In this document: positions 33,101 to 44,385 of the stretch, piece after piece
Layout of the letters: each line of letters begins with the position of its first letter
Numbering within the stretch: the first letter of the stretch is position 1
DNA from: Rhabditoides inermis
Lineage: Eukaryota; Nematoda; Chromadorea; Rhabditida; Rhabditidae
Length of the DNA: 64,000 nucleotides
Assembly: GCA_963966185.1 (NCBI GenBank)
Contig: CAWZYM010000341.1
Location: 407,001 to 471,000, forward strand
Reading direction: 5' to 3'
Made by a program: the position numbers and the translations under genes
Notes under the pieces: generated by a model
What the model was told of the DNA's origin: nothing
The model's input: only the letters and a program-made list of their open reading frames with translations
Database searches by the model: none

Positions 33101-36100
33101 GAGATGTGCATGTGGTGGGTGGACTGTGCGCACTGCAATGGAGTGAGAGGGAGATGTGCATGTGGTGGGTGGACTGTGCGTACTGCAATGGGGTGAGAGG
33201 GAGATGTGAATGTGGTGGGTGGACTGTGCGCACTGCAATGTGGTGAGAGGGAGATGTGCATGTGGTGGTAGGGCTGTGCGTACTGCAATGTAGTAAGAGG
33301 GAGATGTGCATGTGGTGGGTGGACTGTTCACACTGCAATGGAGTGAGAGGGAGATGTGCATGTGGTAGGTGGACTGTGCACACTGCAATGGAGTGAGAGG
33401 GAGATGTGCATGTGGTGGGTGGACTGTGCGTACTGAAATGGGGTGAGAGGGAGATGTGCATGTGGTGGGTGGGCTGTGCACACTGCAATGGAGTGAGAGG
33501 GAGATGTTCATGTGGTGGGTGGACTGTGCGTACTGCAATGGAGTGAGAGGGAGATGTGCATGTGGTGGTTGGGCTGTGCGTACTGCAATGTAGTGAAAGG
33601 GAGATGTGCATGTGGTGGGTGGACTGTGCACACTGCAATGGAGTGAGAGGGAGATGTTCATATGGTGGGTGGACTGTGCGTACTGCAATGGAGTGAGAGG
33701 GAGATGTGCATGTGGTGGGTGGACTGTGCACACTGCAATGGAGTGAGAGGGAGATGTTCATGTGGTGGGTGGACTGTGCGTACTGCAATGGAGTGAGAGG
33801 GAGATGTGCATGTGGTGGGTGGACTGTGCGTACTGCAATGGGGTGAGAGGGAGATGTGAATGTGGTGGGTGGACTGTGCACACTGCAATGGAGTGAGAGG
33901 GAGATGTTCATGTGGTGGGTGGACTGTGCGTACTGCAATGGAGTGAGAGGGAGATGTGCATGTGGTGGTTGGGCTGTGCGTACTGCAATGTAGTGAAAGG
34001 GAGATGTGCATGTGGTGGGTGGACTGTGCACACTGCAATGGAGTGAGAGGGAGATGTTCATATGGTGGGTGGACTGTGCGTACTGCAATGGAGTGAGAGG
34101 GAGATGTGCATGTGGTGGGTGGACTGTGCACACTGCAATGGAGTGAGAGGGAGATGTTCATGTGGTGGGTGGACTGTGCGTACTGCAATGGAGTGAGAGG
34201 GAGATGTGCATGTGGTGGTTGGGCTGTGCGCACTGCAATGGAGTGAGAGGGAGATGTGCATGTGGTGGTTGGGCTGTGCGCACTGCAATGGAATGAGAGG
34301 GAGATGTGCATGTGGTCGGTGGTCTGTGCGCACTGCAATGGAGTGAGAGGGAGATGTGCATGTGGTGGTTGGGCTGTGCGCACTGCAATGGAGTGAGAGG
34401 GAGATGTGCATGTGGTGGGTGGACTGTGCACACTGCAATGGAGTGAGAGGGAGATGTGCATGTGGTAGGTGGACTGTGCACACTGCAATGGAGTGAGAGG
34501 GAGATGTGCATGTGGTGGGTGGACTGTGCGTACTGAAATGGGGTGAGAGGGAGATGTGCATGTGGTGGGTGGGCTGTGCACACTGCAATGGAGTGAGAGG
34601 GAGATGTTCATGTGGTGGGTGGACTGTGCGTACTGCAATGGAGTGAGAGGGAGATGTGCATGTGGTGGTTGGGCTGTGCGTACTGCAATGTAGTGAAAGG
34701 GAGATGTGCATGTGGTGGGTGGACTGTGCACACTGCAATGGAGTGAGAGGGAGATGTTCATATGGTGGGTGGACTGTGCGTACTGCAATGGAGTGAGAGG
34801 GAGATGTGCATGTGGTGGGTGGACTGTGCACACTGCAATGGAGTGAGAGGGAGATGTTCATGTGGTGGGTGGACTGTGCGTACTGCAATGGAGTGAGAGG
34901 GAGATGTGCATGTGGTGGGTGGACTGTGCGTACTGCAATGGGGTGAGAGGGAGATGTGAATGTGGTGGGTGGACTGTGCGCACTGCAATGTGGTGAGAGG
35001 GAGATGTGCATGTGGTGGTAGGGCTGTGCGTACTGCAATGTAGTGAGAGGGAGATGTGCATGTGGTGGGTGGACTGTGCACACTGCAATGGAGTGAGAGG
35101 GAGATGTGCATGTGGTGGGTGGACTGTTCACACTGCAATGGAGTGAGAGGGAGATGTACATGTGATGGGTGGACTGTGCGCACTGCAATGGAGTGAGAGA
35201 GAGATGTGCATGTGGTAGGTGGACTGTGCGCACTGCAATGGAATGAGAGGGAGATGTGCATGTGGTGGTTGGGCTGTGCGTACTGCAATGTAGTAAGAGG
35301 GAGATGTGCATGTGGTGGGTGGACTGTTCACACTGCAATGGAGTGAGAGGGAGATGTGCATGTGGTAGGTGGACTGTGCACACTGCAATGGAGTGAGAGG
35401 GAGATGTGCATGTGGTGGGTGGACTGTGCGTACTGAAATGGGGTGAGAGGGAGATGTGCATGTGGTGGGTGGGCTGTGCACACTGCAATGGAGTGAGAGG
35501 GAGATGTTCATGTGGTGGGTGGACTGTGCGTACTGCAATGGAGTGAGAGGGAGATGTGCATGTGGTGGTTGGGCTGTGCGTACTGCAATGTAGTGAAAGG
35601 GAGATGTGCATGTGGTGGGTGGACTGTGCACACTGCAATGGAGTGAGAGGGAGATGTTCATATGGTGGGTGGACTGTGCGTACTGCAATGGAGTGAGAGG
35701 GAGATGTGCATGTGGTGGGTGGACTGTGCACACTGCAATGGAGTGAGAGGGAGATGTTCATGTGGTGGGTGGACTGTGCGTACTGCAATGGAGTGAGAGG
35801 GAGATGTGCATGTGGTGGGTGGACTGTGCGTACTGCAATGGGGTGAGAGGGAGATGTGAATGTGGTGGGTGGACTGTGCGCACTGCAATGTGGTGAGAGG
35901 GAGATGTGCATGTGGTGGTAGGGCTGTGCGTACTGCAATGTAGTGAGAGGGAGATGTGCATGTGGTGGGTGGACTGTGCGCACTGCAATGTGGTGAGAGG
36001 GAGATGTGCATGTGGTGGTTGGGCTGTGCGTACTGCAATGTAGTGAGAGGGAGATGTGCATGTGGTGGGTGGACTGTGCACACTGCAATGGAGTGAGAGG

Positions 36101-37730
36101 GAGATGTGCATGTGGTGGTTGGGCTGTGCGCACTGCAATGGAGTGAGAGGGAGATGTGCATGTGGTGGTTGGGCTGTGCGCACTGCAATGGAATGAGAGG
36201 GAGATGTGCATGTGGTCGGTGGTCTGTGCGCACTGCAATGGAGTGAGAGGGAGATGTGCATGTGGTGGTTGGGCTGTGCGCACTGCAATGGAGTGAGAGG
36301 GAGATGTGCATGTGGTGGGTGGACTGTGCACACTGCAATGGAGTGAGAGGGAGATGTGCATGTGGTGGTTGGGCTGTGCGCACTGCAATGGAGTGAGAGG
36401 GAGATGTGCATGTGGTGGTTGGGCTGTGCGCACTGCAATGGAGTGAGAGGGAGATGTGCATGTGGTCGGTGGTCTGTGCGCACTGCAATGGAGTGAGAGG
36501 GAGATGTGCATGTGGTGGTTGGGCTGTGCGCACTGCAATGGAGTGAGAGGGAGATGTGCATGTGGTGGGTGGACTGTGCACACTGCAATGGAGTGAGAGG
36601 GAGATGTGCATGTGGTGGTTGGGCTGTGCGCACTGCAATGGAGTGAGAGGGAGATGTGCATGTGGTGGTTGGGCTGTGCGCACTGCAATGGAATGAGAGG
36701 GAGATGTGCATGTGGTCGGTGGTCTGTGCGCACTGCAATGGAGTGAGAGGGAGATGTGCATGTGGTGGTTGGGCTGTGCGCACTGCAATGGAGTGAGAGG
36801 GAGATGTGCATGTGGTCGGTGGTCTGTGCGCACTGCAATGGAGTGAGAGGGAGATGTGCATGTGGTGGTTGGGCTGTGCGCACTGCAATGGAGTGAGAGG
36901 GAGATGTGCATGTGGTGGGTGGACTGTGCACACTGCAATGGAGTGAGAGGGAGATGTGCATGTGGTGGTTGGGCTGTGCGCACTGCAATGGAGTGAGAGG
37001 GAGATGTGCATGTGGTGGTTGGGCTGTGCGCACTGCAATGGAATGAGAGGGAGATGTGCATGTGGTCGGTGGTCTGTGCGCACTGCAATGGAGTGAGAGG
37101 GAGATGTGCATGTGGTGGTTGGGCTGTGCGCACTGCAATGGAGTGAGAGGGAGATGTGCATGTGGTGGTTGGGCTGTGCGCACTGCAATGGAGTGAGAGG
37201 GAGATGTGCATGTGGTGGTTGGGCTGTGCGCACTGCAATGGAATGAGAGGGAGATGTGCATGTGGTCGGTGGTCTGTGCGCACTGCAATGTAGTGAGAGG
37301 GAGATGTGCATGTGGTGGTTGGGCTGTGCGCACTGCAATGGAGTGAGAGGGAGATGTGCATGTGGTCGGTGGTCTGTGCGCACTGCAATGGAGTGAGAGG
37401 GAGATGTGCATGTGGTGGTTGGGCTGTGCGCACTGCAATGGAGTGAGAGGGAGATGTGCATGTGGTGGTTGGGCTGTGCGCACTGCAATGGAGTGAGAGG
37501 GAGATGTGCATGTGGTCGGTGGTCTGTGCGCACTGCAATGGAGTGAGAGGGAGATGTGCATGTGGTGGTTGGGCTGTGCGCACTGCAATGGAGTGAGAGG
37601 GAGATGTGCATGTGGTCGGTGGTCTGTGCGCACTGCAATGTAGTGAGAGGGAGATGTGCATGTGGTGGTTGGGCTGTGCGCACTGCAATGGAGTGAGAGG
37701 GAGATGTGCATGTGGTGGTTGGGCTGTGCA
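24136..37730 (+). repeat. 50-bp satellite, main array with higher-order repeats
   Basis: About 272 tandem 50-bp monomers. The phase never slips: GAGATGTGCA at 24151 and 37501 are exactly 267 x 50 bp apart. Variant monomers are arranged in larger repeats. A 1500-bp step links 25128-25733 with 26628-27233; a 4600-bp step links 26158-27633 with 30758-32233; rare variants at 28291 and 28541 recur exactly 1750 bp later at 30041 and 30291. Four consecutive monomers with CATTGCAATGG (32881-33040) mark a local expansion. From about 36080 a different monomer mix (GGTTGGGCTGTGCG alternating with TCGGTGGTCTGTGCG) dominates. Minus-strand frames up to 1217 codons arise because the monomer has no stop in any of the three frames on that strand. 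Confidence 0.98.
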
Positions 37731-37777
37731 CCTATGTGTGAAACCTATGTGGGCTACCTATGTGTGAAACCAACTGC

Positions 37778-37828
37778 ATGCCGAAGGACATCCAGCTGGC
37801 TCGCCGCATTCGTGGAGAGAGGGCGTAA
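37778..37828 (+). pseudogene. Histone H3, 3'-terminal fragment
   Basis: The last 16 codons of histone H3 (MPKDIQLARRIRGERA) followed by TAA and, 33 bp later, an intact histone 3' stem-loop. Everything upstream is gone. The preceding bases (CTACCTATGTGTGAAACCAACTG) instead match the sequence just after the H4 stem-loop at 39677-39700, and the 50-bp satellite starts about 50 bp further left. An H3 gene was therefore truncated by a rearrangement at the satellite edge, probably involving recombination with another histone 3' flank. It is not expressible as H3. Confidence 0.93.
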
Positions 37829-37861
37829 ATTGCCTTTGAACACACTTACCTAGAACCCAAC

Positions 37862-37877
37862 GGCCCTCTTTAGGGCC
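37862..37877 (+). promoter_or_regulatory. Histone mRNA 3' stem-loop (of the truncated H3)
   Basis: GGCCCTCTTTAGGGCC, a 6-bp stem with a 4-base loop that matches the metazoan replication-dependent histone 3' processing signal, followed by ACCTA. Identical to the H2B stem-loop at 38888. Confidence 0.93.
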
Positions 37878-38415
37878 ACCTATATGTGAAAGAAACTGAT
37901 TGAATCATTTGATTCACGTTTGAATTGATCTCCTTTTTACATAATAAAACTACTTATGACATGAACGTTATCAATTTCCTGTGAATGAGTGTGGTATTAA
38001 TTCATGCATGAAGGATGTGTGGGTGGAAATAAGGAGCGATCTGTCAGTGAAATGGTGTAATAGTTATATTTTTGAATAGGGTTTTGTGTGGTGGTATTGT
38101 TATGTGCAGAGTTGAGGATGAATTGTTATCGATACCTTGATTAGAATGAGGTAACGATAGTATGTTACAGTTGTAGTTGTGATCTGTTCTCGCTCTTGCT
38201 TGTGCTTGAGGTGGGTGCAGCTCACTACATAGCTGTTCGCTAACGGAATACCCATTAAACGATCGATCGGTATGCCGATGGGTGTTTTAGGAGTGAGAGA
38301 AGATGAGAGTGGTGTGAGAGGATGTCGGGTGGGTCAGGACAGGACGCCGCGTCTCTCATTGCGCGCGCATCGGAGCGGGGACGGAGCGACGAAACCCCGC
38401 CCTCCACCGACGGGG
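37878..38415. other. Spacer and H2B upstream region
   Basis: No further gene. The GATCTCCTTTTTA phrase at about 37929 recurs after H2B (38950), so the histone 3' flanks are duplicated along with the genes. The last 100 bp are GC-rich and form the H2B promoter region. Confidence 0.5.
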
Positions 38416-38420
38416 TATAA
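38416..38420 (+). promoter_or_regulatory. H2B TATA box
   Basis: TATAA within GGGGTATAAGAGTGG, about 60 bp upstream of the H2B ATG, in a GC-rich context. The position fits a TATA box with a short 5' leader. Confidence 0.75.
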
Positions 38421-38477
38421 GAGTGGGGAGGGCAGAGAGTGCATCACCACTCGGTTACACCGTTTGTCCCAGTTACC

Positions 38478-38849
38478 ATGCCGCCCAAGCCGTCCGCCAA
38501 GGGAGCCAAGAAGGCCGCCAAGTCGCAGAAGACCACCCGCACCGGAGACAAGAAGAGGAGGAAGAGCCGCAAGGAGTCCTACTCTGTCTACATCTACCGT
38601 GTGCTCAAGCAGGTCCACCCCGACACCGGAGTCTCCTCCAAGGCCATGTCGATCATGAACTCGTTCGTCAACGACGTGTTCGAGCGCATCGCCGCCGAGG
38701 CCTCCCGTCTGGCCCACTACAACAAGAGGTCCACCATCTCGTCTCGCGAAATCCAGACCGCGGTCCGCCTCATCCTTCCGGGAGAGCTTGCCAAGCACGC
38801 CGTCTCTGAGGGCACCAAGGCCGTCACCAAGTACACCTCCTCTAAGTAA
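38478..38849 (+). CDS. Histone H2B
   Basis: Complete intronless 123-residue core histone H2B, which pairs with H2A in the nucleosome. The N-terminal tail is Lys-rich ([18 protein letters not shown]), followed by the histone fold ([20 protein letters not shown]) and the C-terminal helix ending AVTKYTSSK. From KESYSVY onward it reads as I remember Caenorhabditis H2B, which argues for a nematode. ATG at 38478 is in a good context (ACC ATG), with a TATA box 60 bp upstream and a histone stem-loop 39 bp after the stop. Codon use is strongly C-ending, unlike the surrounding repeats, as expected for a highly expressed gene. Same strand as H4. Confidence 0.99.
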   Translation: MPPKPSAKGAKKAAKSQKTTRTGDKKRRKSRKESYSVYIYRVLKQVHPDTGVSSKAMSIMNSFVNDVFERIAAEASRLAHYNKRSTISSREIQTAVRLILPGELAKHAVSEGTKAVTKYTSSK

Positions 38850-38887
38850 ATTCATTTACCTGGATCGGTGATTCCACCTAACCCAAC

Positions 38888-38903
38888 GGCCCTCTTTAGG
38901 GCC
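38888..38903 (+). promoter_or_regulatory. H2B histone 3' stem-loop
   Basis: GGCCCTCTTTAGGGCC then ACCTA, 39 bp after the H2B stop. Marks a replication-dependent histone mRNA. Confidence 0.95.
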
Positions 38904-38909
38904 ACCTAT

Positions 38910-39624
<715 letters not shown>

Positions 39625-39661
39625 GTCGTCCGATCTCAATGAGACCACCAACCAACCCAAC

Positions 39662-39677
39662 AGCCCTCTTTAGGGCT
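39662..39677 (+). promoter_or_regulatory. H4 histone 3' stem-loop, with a compensatory outer pair
   Basis: AGCCCTCTTTAGGGCT. The outermost G-C pair of the H2B stem-loop is replaced by A-T, so pairing is kept while sequence changes. The downstream ACCTATGTGTGAAACCAACTG recurs next to the H3 remnant. Confidence 0.93.
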
Positions 39678-39750
39678 ACCTATGTGTGAAACCAACTGGT
39701 CGAATCTTCGGATTCCATAGATCTCTCTTCACCGAATGAACAATTATATC

Positions 39751-39863
39751 AATTTTGAATTTTTATGTCTGAATGAGCTGGTTAGAGATGTGTTACTTGC
39801 AAAATAACTCGCAAAAGCCGATGTAATGAATAAGTGAATAGTGATAGCACAATTGCCAGTTTT
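39751..39863. repeat. 113-bp target site duplication, left copy
   Basis: 113 bp starting AATTTTGAATTTTTATGTC and ending GCCAGTTTT. It repeats at 40646-40758 with one difference (AAGCCGATG against AAGCTGATG). It flanks the LINE insertion. Confidence 0.93.
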
Positions 39864-40645
39864 AATAAAAATAATAATAATAATTGTTTATCCATAAAAC
39901 AGTCAAGCACTGAATGAGGATAGTGGGGATGGTTTGGTCGGTCGATGTGTCGAGCAATCCAAGTCCACACACCGCAAGGCGAGACTGCAGCGCGCCCCTC
40001 AGAGGCACAGAGTGCTTGTGTGAGACACGCGCTCCCGGTAGGAAGCAGGCTGAAAGGTGAGAGCAGGGAAAGCCTGCTACGAGACACTACAATCAATGAT
40101 AGTACTCACGCGATATACTAAAGCCTAGTGGGGTCGTCTAGTGGGTGAAGCAAAAGATATCTATTGAGGGCGAACTTGAATTCTTTCTTACTGTATAGAC
40201 AAACGGTAGAACGGTCCAGCTTGTTCCAATAGTTTACTACTCGGGAAGAAACAAAAGTTGGCTCAGAGCCAGAGGCGGTGTAGGTTATTTTAAGTCCATT
40301 AGAACGTAGTGATGCAGCTCGTGAATCTCGGGGAACTAGTGTGAAAGGCATGTGCTGCGTATTCATATAACCATACAGGTAACGGTGTACTATACGCAGA
40401 TCCGTTTTGACTCGTCTGAACCATAATGTTTCGAGAGATAGTTCAGATAAACGGTCGGGATATGGCATTTTCGGCAACATTACTTTGGTAAATGCTCTCT
40501 GAACTTTCTCTAGATCATTAATACAACCTTTACTCATGTGACACAAAATTTCAGACCCGTACTCTAAAGTTGGTCGTATTGAAGTTTTATAAAAGTTCAA
40601 AAACAGTTCATTGTTTTTAGTGAACGTACGTTTCAGTGTGTTTTG
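39864..40645 (-). mobile_element. 5'-truncated LINE insertion (RT C-terminus and 3' end)
   Basis: A 782-bp insertion between two 113-bp direct repeats. On the minus strand 40600-40118 encodes the end of a non-LTR reverse transcriptase: SIRPTLEYGSEILCH, LEKVQRAFTKVM, RRVKTDLRIVHRYL and VVNYWNKLDRS are typical of the thumb and C-terminal region. The frame is open to its stop. The low-coordinate end is the 3' end of the element and carries an (ATT)n-like tail (AATAATAATAATAATTG on plus). A 5'-truncated copy with a target duplication is what incomplete target-primed reverse transcription leaves. A 113-bp duplication is long for a LINE. Confidence 0.9.
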
Positions 40646-40758
40646 AATTTTGAATTTTTATGTCTGAATGAGCTGGTTAGAGATGTGTTACTTGCAAAAT
40701 AACTCGCAAAAGCTGATGTAATGAATAAGTGAATAGTGATAGCACAATTGCCAGTTTT
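40646..40758. repeat. 113-bp target site duplication, right copy
   Basis: Second copy of the sequence at 39751-39863, 112 of 113 bases identical. Confidence 0.93.
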
Positions 40759-41984
40759 GACTCCTATTCTAGACTGGATTTTGAGGGAAATGCGGTGGAG
40801 TGCATAAATTTGTGTGGGTACGATCACTATTATTGATAGCTCTACTCTGCAACTGACAAAAGCTATCATTAGGCTGCACATAACATCAGATTATAGGAGC
40901 CTCCTACGGACCCACTTGGAAGTGTCAATCAATCAATATAAAAGCGGAACGCGCGGTCACTTCGACAGTCGGTTAACGAAACGTCGGAAGAAAGACATCT
41001 AGGTACAGAAGAGGGATGAGGGTATCACACCGGTGCACAGACTCCGAGGCAAGGCTGCGCAATAGATGGAGCACTCGCACTCGACAAATCAGCACACCGG
41101 AGAGACAACCGAAGTGGTATGGAGAATACAGTAAGAGATGACATCATCAAGGGACAGAAGAGGGTATCACACCGGTGCACAGACTTCGAGGCAATCGGGC
41201 AGAGGGGAGCATCTTCAGTCTCTATTTGGAGACGGCGTTCGCGTGCGGATCCACGACATCGTGTGCCGCTGGGTTGCCGGCCAGAGGGTCCTTCACTCCC
41301 ACTGTCTGAAACATCAATGTCTTATCACTTTCACAACCACGATCATCCTATTTTTAAAGTCATACCATGTTCAACGCTGCTTATCTTAGAGCATATGACA
41401 ATATCGCAACATCATTTCAGGAGCTTTTCCATTCACTACATCTTCAGTCACAACTTCACAACCACAACAAAGCAGGACAAATATCTGCAATCAATCCCAA
41501 TATTTACAAAACAACTCTGCAAAAGATATTCACAATGCAATTATCGAAACACGAATTGTTGGGATGACTTTTACTCCATACTGTTCCACGTTACTCTCTC
41601 CTTCTCTCTCCCCTCTCTCTCTCTCCCTCTCTCTCTATCTCTCTCTCTCTCCACTTCCTCCCCCTCCCTCTCACCGCACCTTCTCCATCTCCTCGATCAC
41701 TGCTCCTCCTTGAATACCATTCCCGACCAGAAAGTTAGCATGCGAGACATCAGAGAGAGAGAGGGAAGAGACTATGTAATCACCGAGATAACATTCCACA
41801 CATCACCGAATTTAGAAAGAGGATCGCCTATCTCTCTTCTCCTCACCCTCTCAACCAGTTGCCCCCTCCCCCAACCTTGTCAATTGCGTCGCGTCCTGTG
41901 ACGGGCGCGCGACACCTCCCTCTCGATCACCTCTCTCGGCTGAGCCCTGTCCTTATAATCTTCGAATCCAAAAGATCTCTAAAA
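40759..41984. other. Dispersed-repeat region, no confirmed gene
   Basis: It contains a copy of a dispersed repeat (about 41016-41113, core CACACCGGTGCACAGACTCC ... CACACCGGAGAGACAACC), a partial second copy at 41153-41195, and CT-rich microsatellite at about 41595-41700. An open patch at 41205-41300 (SLFGDGVRVRIHDIVCRWVA) looks protein-like but I cannot identify it. A patch near 41870-41930 (GCGTCGCGTCCTGTGACGGG) recurs at 45625. Confidence 0.5.
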
Positions 41985-42598
41985 GAAATACAACAATGCA
42001 GAACATTGCTTTAAAAGGAGGTTAACTCTTTCTCATTTGTCCCTCATGCCATTTTTTTCAAACTGAGCGCGCAATTCGAATCGATATCATGGCCAAACGA
42101 TGTGAGATCACGTTAATCGAACGCCGGAAGAAATATAATGAAATCATTGGATGACAGAAGAGGGTATCACACCGGTGCACAGACTCCGAGGCAAGGCTGC
42201 GCAATAGATCGAGCACTCGCTCTCGACAAGTCAGCACACCGGAGAGACAACCGGGGTGGTTATGGATGGAGAGAGATAAAATCAATATACATGGATATGG
42301 AGAATGTCGAAATCGAGTCATCGACAGCTTCCACCGCTTGATTTGAACATCAGCTCAGCGTGTCTCTCTCTCTGCCTCTCAAACATGCTTCTATTCTCTC
42401 TCCTATATACAAGAGAGTGTTGAGATTACTCCTATCGTTTCTACCTCCGCCATACGTCTACCTCTGCCTCCGCCATACGATCCTCCTCCCTTCCTCGGTG
42501 CTTCACTCGTTCTCGTGTGCAGTCTGACAAACAGACGAGTCGCAGACGCCGCAACCTCTCCATCCACACACTCGCACACCACCCGCTACGGATACCTG

Positions 42599-43316
42599 AA
42601 AGACGGTTGTCGCGGCTAAATGGCCTCATTTCGCGTGAACCTGGCGACGACTGCAGGGTACTGGCGGGGCGAGCGCTGCTCCAAGCACGAGAATCGTGCG
42701 CGAGCAATGCGAGAGAAGTAACGAGGATAGGGAAAAGAGGAGAGAATGAGAGAGAATGAACATTCTCCTCATCTCGCAGTGCCTTAGAAGAGAGAGGAGA
42801 GAACGAGTGAGAAACAGAGTCAGATGGAGACACAGAGCGTAAATGATGATTGAAATGATTGTTGCAAACAATTAATATCAACAAAATTTAGAGCGCGATC
42901 AGCTGATGCGAGAGAGCGGCGAGAGAGCATGCTAATAGGGAGGGTCAGAGTGAGAGGGAGGGAGAACGAGATAGAGAGGGATTGATAGTCAGGTAGAGCA
43001 GGAGCTCCCCAAATGACAGCGCGATTAACTGATGCGAAAGTTTGTGTGTGGATCAAATGAAATATGGATCGCGAAGGATTCGGCATGCTGATTGAGGATC
43101 AAAATGAGAGTGATACTGTAGAGTGATACTAACATAGTGTTCCTACGTCAGATTATACGGAGTGGAGCACAGTGACAGCGAGCATAGCTTGTATGACATT
43201 CGGAGAGAGTAGGAGTGGAGCAGACGAAGAAGCAATATCAAGACTTTCATAGCTGTTAGCGTGATCAGCTGATTGCAATGCGAGAATGGAGAGCATCGGA
43301 TAAGTGGTGCAGTTCG
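42599..43316 (+). repeat. 718-bp duplicated segment, copy A
   Basis: Aligns without any indel to 56063-56780 (offset 13464), with about three substitutions seen (for example TTTAGAGCGC against TTGAGAGCGC, and GCATCGGA against GCATAGGA). No terminal repeats are evident at its ends. Short minus-strand frames have no family match. Confidence 0.95.
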
Positions 43317-43977
43317 ATAGAGACATGAACATGGAGCATAACCAGGAATAGGAAGTCGCATAGGGAACTGTCAAGCAACAACAAGAGTAATCAGCTGATC
43401 AGTTGATGGCTGAGGAGAAAGCGTGGTGATAGCGGAGAGCGCAGAGAAAGTTGGCGGGAGAACAGAATGAAATCGCAAATGAGAACAGAAATAAGTGAAA
43501 CTACAAAAATCGAGCGCAAGAAATCATAATGTTATACCATACACGGATGAAGAGAAATTTTTCGCGTTCAGTGATGTATTGCACGATATGAATGGACACA
43601 GGTAACACGCATAGATCGAAGAAATAGGTGGACGCATCGCATGGCTGGGTGGTGGCTGGAGAGAAAGTGGGGAGGCTGAGCTGACCGAATCGATGGATCG
43701 GTCTGCCCTCTCGCACACAGACGAGGATTGCCAGAGGCGGCGAACCTGGAATCGACTGAACTGAGAGAGGGGCAACTCGGATGGTGAGCGGGGAGAGAGG
43801 AGAGGAGATGTACGGACATAAGGGACGCTGGCAAGAAGGACAGGAAGGAAGGGTGAGTGGTGAAAGGAATGAGTGAGTGATGGTGAGTGGTGAGATTGGA
43901 ACGATGGGAGTAATCTCAACTTTCTCTGGAAGATATAGGGAGAGAGAATAGATAATAGGAGTATTTTGGAGCGAAAG

Positions 43978-44035
<58 letters not shown>

Positions 44036-44104
44036 AGGGAGGGAGGGAGGGAGGAAGAGAGGGAGAGGGAGAGAGACTAGGTTGTTCATTTCAGGCTATT
44101 TGAT
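43317..44104. other. No gene recognised; GA microsatellite at the end
   Basis: Purine-rich sequence with several short minus-strand open frames without motifs. A (GA)n/(GGGA)n microsatellite occupies about 43977-44075. Confidence 0.45.
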
Positions 44105-44385
44105 GTGATCTGTCGGTGTGAGCTGCCTCGATATTCTCCATATCCATGTATATTGACTTTCTCTCTCTCTCTTCTTCCATACCACCCCGGTTGTCTCTCC
44201 GGTGTGCTGACTTGTCGAGTGCGAGTGCTCCATCTATTGCGCAGCCTTGCCTCGGAGTCTGTGCACCGGTGTGATATCCTCTTCTGTCACCCAATGATTT
44301 CGTCTCTTACTGTTCCATCCATACTCTCTCCATACTCGAGTTAATTATATTTCTTTCGGCATTCGATTAATCACATTAATAAAAA

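Larger units (their letters stand above)
42105..44385. mobile_element. Region bounded by inverted repeats, possible non-autonomous transposon
   Basis: About 42105-42320 (GTTAATCGAACGCCGGAAG, then the CACACCGGTGCACAGACTCC core, then ACATGGATATGGAGAATGTCG) is repeated in inverted orientation at about 44120-44385. The inverted copies would be terminal repeats of a 2.3-kb unit with no coding frame, or two independent copies of a dispersed repeat. The interior includes the 718-bp segment that recurs at 56063 and several CAGCTGAT-containing motifs. Exact ends and a target duplication were not established. Confidence 0.45.

Noticed and set aside
24136..37730. CRISPR array
   Set aside because: The repeats are directly adjacent without unique spacers, and the window is eukaryotic.
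24130..37731. Dozens of long minus-strand open frames (up to 1217 codons) in the satellite
   Set aside because: They follow from a stop-free 50-bp monomer read in three frames; there is no start context, no splice structure and no non-repeat coding on either side.
38272..38855. Frames overlapping H2B in other phases and on the opposite strand
   Set aside because: Shadows of the GC-rich histone coding sequence.
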